NCBI GenBank assembly: GCA_947176675.1
Contig: CAMWRN010000092.1
Location: forward strand, 1 to 8,462
Reading direction: 5' to 3'
DNA from: an uncultured Clostridia bacterium
Lineage (GTDB): Bacteria; Bacillota; Clostridia; Oscillospirales; Ruminococcaceae
DNA: 8,462 bases
Under the pieces are notes generated by a model. That model searched no databases, had not been told where the DNA came from, and was given only the letters and a program-made list of their open reading frames with translations. A program made the translations under genes and the position numbers. Position 1 is the first letter of the stretch. Every line of letters begins with the position of its first letter. Shown here piece after piece: positions 5,565 to 8,462 of this stretch.

Positions 5565-6911
5565 ATGAATACTACCAAAGAACAATGGTCCTCACGTTTC
5601 GGTTTTATCATGGCGGCGGCTGGTTCCGCAATAGGGCTGGGAAATCTCTGGAAATTTCCCTACGTCGCAGGCACAAACGGAGGAGCGGTATTTCTGCTTC
5701 TGTATATCATTTTCCTGATGCTGCTGGGAATACCGATACTTTTGTCGGAACTTGCCATAGGCAGGTCGGGAGGAATGAACGCGATAGATTCCTGCAAAAA
5801 AATAAACCCCAAATGGGGTTTTGCTGGCGCATTCGGAATAGCAGGGGCATTCGGAGTAATGTCAAGCTACTGCGTGGTAGGCGGTTGGGTCATACGGTAC
5901 ATCATCAACAGCTTCGCCAACGGCGGCGCAAATATGAATGCGGAATACTTTTCAGACTTTTCCTCCCGCGGCTTCGAGCCTATCCTGTGGACATTCATTT
6001 TCATGGCGGCGACCTGCTTTATCGTCGCAGGAGGTGTCACAAAAGGAATAGAACGCGTAAGCTCCGTTCTCCTGCCTATACTGATAGTTTTCCTTATCGG
6101 TATAATGATCTACAGCCTTACTCTGCCGGGAGCGCTAAAGGGAGTGAAGTTTTTCATAGTGCCGGATTTCGCGGAAATAGGCGGTTTTTCGGGATTTATC
6201 CGCATCGCCCTTAACGCAATGGGACAGGTCTTCTTCTCTCTTTCGCTGGGAATGGGTACACTTATCACCTACGGAAGCTATCTTCCAAAGAACAGCAAGC
6301 TTGTCTCAAGCACCGTCACAATAATTGCCATGGACACAGCTATAGCCCTTGCTGCGGGATTTGCAATACTTCCTGCAGTATTCTCCTTCGGACTTGAACC
6401 GGACGGCGGATTCGGACTTATTTTTCAGACCCTCCCCGTTGTTTTCAGTCAAATGAACGGCGGCACTTTTGTCGCTGCCGCATTTTTTTTACTGGTACTT
6501 TTCGCCGCGCTTACTTCATCTATCTCGCTCCTTGAAGTGATCGTTGCGTGGGTCTGCGCCAAAACCAAATTGACACGGACATGGGCTGCGGTCATTGTGT
6601 CGGTTCTTATATTTGCTGTCGGATGCTTTGCCTCACTTTCGGTGGGAGCAGTCCCGGAACTGTCCGTCGGCGGAATGAATCTTTTTGAGTTTTTCAGCTT
6701 CCTGTCCGACAAAATAATCATGCCGCTCGGAGGTTTTTTCATCTGTCTGCTCACCGGCTGGGTCTGGGGTATCCCCAAAGCAGAGGAAGAAATCTCCAAC
6801 TCAGGAGCGATCAGATTCCGCGCCCGAAAACTGTTCTCCGCCACCGTTCGCTATATTGCACCAATGCTTATAGCGGTAATATTTATTACTTCCATTTTCG
6901 GAGGCAAATAG
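5565..6911 (+). CDS. Sodium-dependent amino-acid transporter, NSS/SNF family (LeuT/MhsT/Tyt1-like), 11 helices
   Basis: This inner-membrane symporter likely imports an amino acid (or related amine) with Na+. I count 11 hydrophobic helices in 448 residues, the compact bacterial form seen in MhsT and Tyt1. Helix 1 has the unwound substrate/sodium segment GSAIGLGNLWKFPY (20-33), with N27 at the same number as in LeuT. Helix 6 has AMGQVFFSLSLGMGT (218-232). Helix 7 carries D257 where LeuT has Asn286, and helix 8 has LTSSI (316-320) with T317/S318 at the Na2 position. Four residues after D257 is Ala261, at the place of LeuT Glu290 (the chloride-substituting acid), so charge compensation must come from elsewhere, perhaps D257. 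ATG 5565 has AAAGGA (5548-5553) 11 nt upstream. It is divergent from pcrA and 191 nt before the next gene, which has its own promoter. Family is certain; substrate is not determinable. Confidence 0.96.
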   Translation: MNTTKEQWSSRFGFIMAAAGSAIGLGNLWKFPYVAGTNGGAVFLLLYIIFLMLLGIPILLSELAIGRSGGMNAIDSCKKINPKWGFAGAFGIAGAFGVMSSYCVVGGWVIRYIINSFANGGANMNAEYFSDFSSRGFEPILWTFIFMAATCFIVAGGVTKGIERVSSVLLPILIVFLIGIMIYSLTLPGALKGVKFFIVPDFAEIGGFSGFIRIALNAMGQVFFSLSLGMGTLITYGSYLPKNSKLVSSTVTIIAMDTAIALAAGFAILPAVFSFGLEPDGGFGLIFQTLPVVFSQMNGGTFVAAAFFLLVLFAALTSSISLLEVIVAWVCAKTKLTRTWAAVIVSVLIFAVGCFASLSVGAVPELSVGGMNLFEFFSFLSDKIIMPLGGFFICLLTGWVWGIPKAEEEISNSGAIRFRARKLFSATVRYIAPMLIAVIFITSIFGGK

Positions 6912-6934
6912 CTTCCGAAAGCAGCAGTCAAGCT

Positions 6935-6965
6935 GTTCCCGTGTTTATCCAGACAGATCGGGAAC
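6935..6965 (+). terminator. Hairpin after the NSS transporter gene, weak terminator candidate
   Basis: GTTCCCG (6935-6941) and CGGGAAC (6959-6965) form a perfect 7-bp stem with a 17-nt loop, 23 nt after the transporter stop codon. No T-run follows on the plus strand, so it may end the transcript only with help from Rho or serve as a 3' stabilising hairpin. Confidence 0.3.
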
Positions 6966-7037
6966 GGTACATACTCCGCATATTTATCATACTCTAAGAT
7001 AATTTATCAAACAAATCGGTAATTTTAATAAAAATTG

Positions 7038-7066
7038 TTTACTTTTTTAGAGAAAAGGTGTATAAT
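7038..7066 (+). promoter_or_regulatory. Sigma-A-type promoter of the AI-2E family gene
   Basis: TTTACT (7038-7043, four of six to TTGACA) stands exactly 17 bp before a perfect TATAAT (7061-7066). The upstream DNA is very AT-rich (7001-7037), like an UP element, and contains a small palindrome AATTTT-aata-AAAATT at 7021-7036. Transcription should begin near 7073. This makes the next gene separately transcribed from the transporter gene. Confidence 0.7.
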
Positions 7067-7087
7067 ATGCTTAGACTATATCCGCCG

Positions 7088-7105
7088 AAAGGACGTGCTG
7101 TATTG
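7088..7105 (+). promoter_or_regulatory. Ribosome binding site deciding the TTG start
   Basis: AAAGGA (7088-7093) is followed by 9 nt and TTG (7103-7105). The alternative in-frame starts, GTG 7058 and ATG 7067, lie within or beside the -10 box and upstream of the expected transcript start, so they cannot be used from this promoter. Confidence 0.65.
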
Positions 7106-8383
7106 AAGATAGACTTCAACAGAAAGTATAACACTATCGCAGCGTACTGCGTTTTCACCTTTGCGATATGCCTTGCGCTTGTGCTTGTCTGCATTTGCTT
7201 TCCCACAATAAGCGGCTACATAAAAGCTTTTTTTAAGGTCATCGCTCCCGTAACATGGGGAGTCGTTATCGCTTATATCTGCAACCCGATCATGAAATTT
7301 TTTGAACGCATTTTAACAAAGCTGCTATGCAAAAAGAAACCGCATCCCAAGCTTTGCAGGTATATCAGCGTATTTGTAAGTATGTTCCTGCTGATCGCGG
7401 TAATTGTACTGCTGCTTTCCTTGGTAATAATTCAAGTCAGAGACAGTCTTATGGAAATTCTCTACAACATTCCTGCCTACATCTCACAGCTGGAAAGCCT
7501 TGCCACCAAGCTTTTGGGCGATTACCCGGAGATCGTGAACGCACTGGAGGCACAGCTTGAAACCATACAGCCGAAGCTGATCGAATTCGCAAACAACATA
7601 ATTCCCAGGCTCGGCGACCTTTCCATAAAGCTTAAGGACGGCGCTATAGACTTTGTACTCGCCCTGAAGGATTTTATCATCGGCTTTATCGTGGCGATCT
7701 ATCTGCTCATAAGCAAGGAAACCTTTATCGCTCAGGCGCGCAAAGTGCTGTACGCACTCTTCCCTAAAAATGTGGGAAAAAACATTCTCCGCGTTTCCGC
7801 AAGGGCAAACGCCACACTTTCGGGATTTCTGTCGGGAAAACTTCTCGATTCGTTCATTATCGGCACAGCCTGCTTAATAGTAATGCAGATATTCAGCTGG
7901 GATTTCGCCGTACTCATCAGCGTTATCATCGGCGTGACCAATATCATACCGTTTTTCGGACCGTTCTTCGGAGCGGTACCCAGTGCGCTCCTGCTGCTTA
8001 TGGCTGCACCCAAGCAGGTAATTCCGTTTGTGATCTTTATTATTGTACTTCAGCAGGTGGACGGAAACATCATCGGACCGAAGATACTCGGCGACTCAAC
8101 GGGACTTTCACCGTTCTGGGTAATGTTCGCTATCTTCGTGGGCGGAGGTCTGTTCGGATTTGCAGGAATGCTTCTGGGCGTTCCCGTGTTTGCCGTGGTA
8201 TACGCCCTGTTCAGCGAATTTGTGGCGTATCTGCTCAAGAAAAAGCGGCTTTCACACCGCACTTCGGATTATAACAGCTTTGATATAAACGATCCTCCCG
8301 CCGCTCCTATGCCAAACGTTCCCAAGGACAAAGAACCGCAAACGGAAACTGTGGGAAAAAACGGCACCAAAACAGGCGGCTGA
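7103..8383 (+). CDS. AI-2E/PerM (UPF0118, TqsA/YdgG-like) family membrane protein
   Basis: This polytopic membrane protein belongs to a family proposed to export autoinducer-2 or, in some members, to exchange Na+ or Li+ for protons. From TTG 7103 it has 426 residues. It begins KIDFNRKYNTIA, close to the usual family start. Helices are at about 11-33, 37-60 and 86-111, then an amphipathic soluble region (112-185) and helices at about 187-204, 251-264, 268-300, 305-319 and 338-372. Family signatures are GVTNIIPFFGPFFGAVP (277-293), DGNIIGPKILGDSTGLSPFW (320-339) and a glycine-rich GGGLFGFAGMLLGVP (347-361). A hydrophilic, proline-rich tail (about 385-426) is probably cytoplasmic. The gene has its own promoter. 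The family is clear; the transported solute is not. No luxS-type quorum sensing gene is present here to support an AI-2 role, so general solute or ion export is equally likely. Confidence 0.93.
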   Translation: MKIDFNRKYNTIAAYCVFTFAICLALVLVCICFPTISGYIKAFFKVIAPVTWGVVIAYICNPIMKFFERILTKLLCKKKPHPKLCRYISVFVSMFLLIAVIVLLLSLVIIQVRDSLMEILYNIPAYISQLESLATKLLGDYPEIVNALEAQLETIQPKLIEFANNIIPRLGDLSIKLKDGAIDFVLALKDFIIGFIVAIYLLISKETFIAQARKVLYALFPKNVGKNILRVSARANATLSGFLSGKLLDSFIIGTACLIVMQIFSWDFAVLISVIIGVTNIIPFFGPFFGAVPSALLLLMAAPKQVIPFVIFIIVLQQVDGNIIGPKILGDSTGLSPFWVMFAIFVGGGLFGFAGMLLGVPVFAVVYALFSEFVAYLLKKKRLSHRTSDYNSFDINDPPAAPMPNVPKDKEPQTETVGKNGTKTGG

Positions 8384-8404
8384 CGAATTTGAAAGCAGTA
8401 AAAT

Positions 8405-8434
8405 ATCCTATGTTCTCCCCAAAAATAATAGGAT
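8405..8434 (+). terminator. Hairpin downstream of the AI-2E family gene, weak terminator
   Basis: ATCCTAT (8405-8411) and ATAGGAT (8428-8434) form a perfect 7-bp stem with a 16-nt AC-rich loop, 21 nt after the stop codon. Only TT and then GT follow, so it is a poor intrinsic terminator. The remaining bases to the window end are AT-rich and hold nothing I can identify. Confidence 0.35.
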
Positions 8435-8462
8435 TTGTCAGTATAAAAATATGATACATCAT

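Noticed and set aside
5510..6214. Plus-strand 234-codon frame overlapping the transporter
   Set aside because: Arginine-rich out-of-frame shadow of the NSS transporter gene.
1..8462. CRISPR array, tRNA, rRNA, insertion sequence or prophage
   Set aside because: No regularly spaced repeats, cloverleaf, rRNA-like sequence, transposase or integrase could be seen on either strand.

Overview
The window looks like chromosomal DNA from a low-to-mid GC Firmicute, most likely Clostridia of the Ruminococcus/Oscillospiraceae type. The reasons are strong GGAGG-type Shine-Dalgarno sites, a PcrA helicase with the Gram-positive Tudor-like C-terminal domain plus an insertion after motif I that I associate with Oscillospiraceae, a cytoplasmic sialate/acetyl-sugar esterase, and a small NSS transporter. 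Genus is inference. I see no rRNA, tRNA, CRISPR array, transposase or phage gene.

Layout. The left 5.2 kb is read leftward (minus strand): pcrA (2806-5184), then a sialate O-acetylesterase-family gene (1106-2629), then a two-domain gene (1032 to beyond the left edge) that joins a cysteine-rich domain to a GSx10DxD nucleotidyltransferase domain. The right 3 kb is read rightward: an 11-helix sodium-dependent (NSS/SNF) transporter (5565-6911) and an AI-2E/PerM-family membrane protein (7103-8383). Between the two arms lies a 380-nt AT-rich divergent region with a good extended -10 promoter for pcrA and an unusual repeat set in the pcrA leader.

Two starts were moved from the longest open frame: pcrA to ATG 5184, because the upstream TTG is part of the Shine-Dalgarno, and the AI-2E protein to TTG 7103, because the longer start lies on the -10 box.

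The genes do not form one obvious pathway: DNA repair helicase, sugar deacetylation, a nucleotidyltransferase of unknown substrate, amino-acid uptake and a putative exporter. The most interesting parts are structural. A 17-bp direct repeat (extending imperfectly to about 25 bp) sits at the 3' end of the esterase and exactly at the domain junction of the nucleotidyltransferase gene, so it flanks the whole cysteine-rich module. A perfect 12-bp inverted repeat with an antisense T-run lies inside pcrA. The pcrA leader carries one 5' arm and two alternative 3' arms of the same 9-10 nt sequence. I did not find a complete new defence or metabolic system; the fused nucleotidyltransferase is the best candidate for uncharacterised biology.
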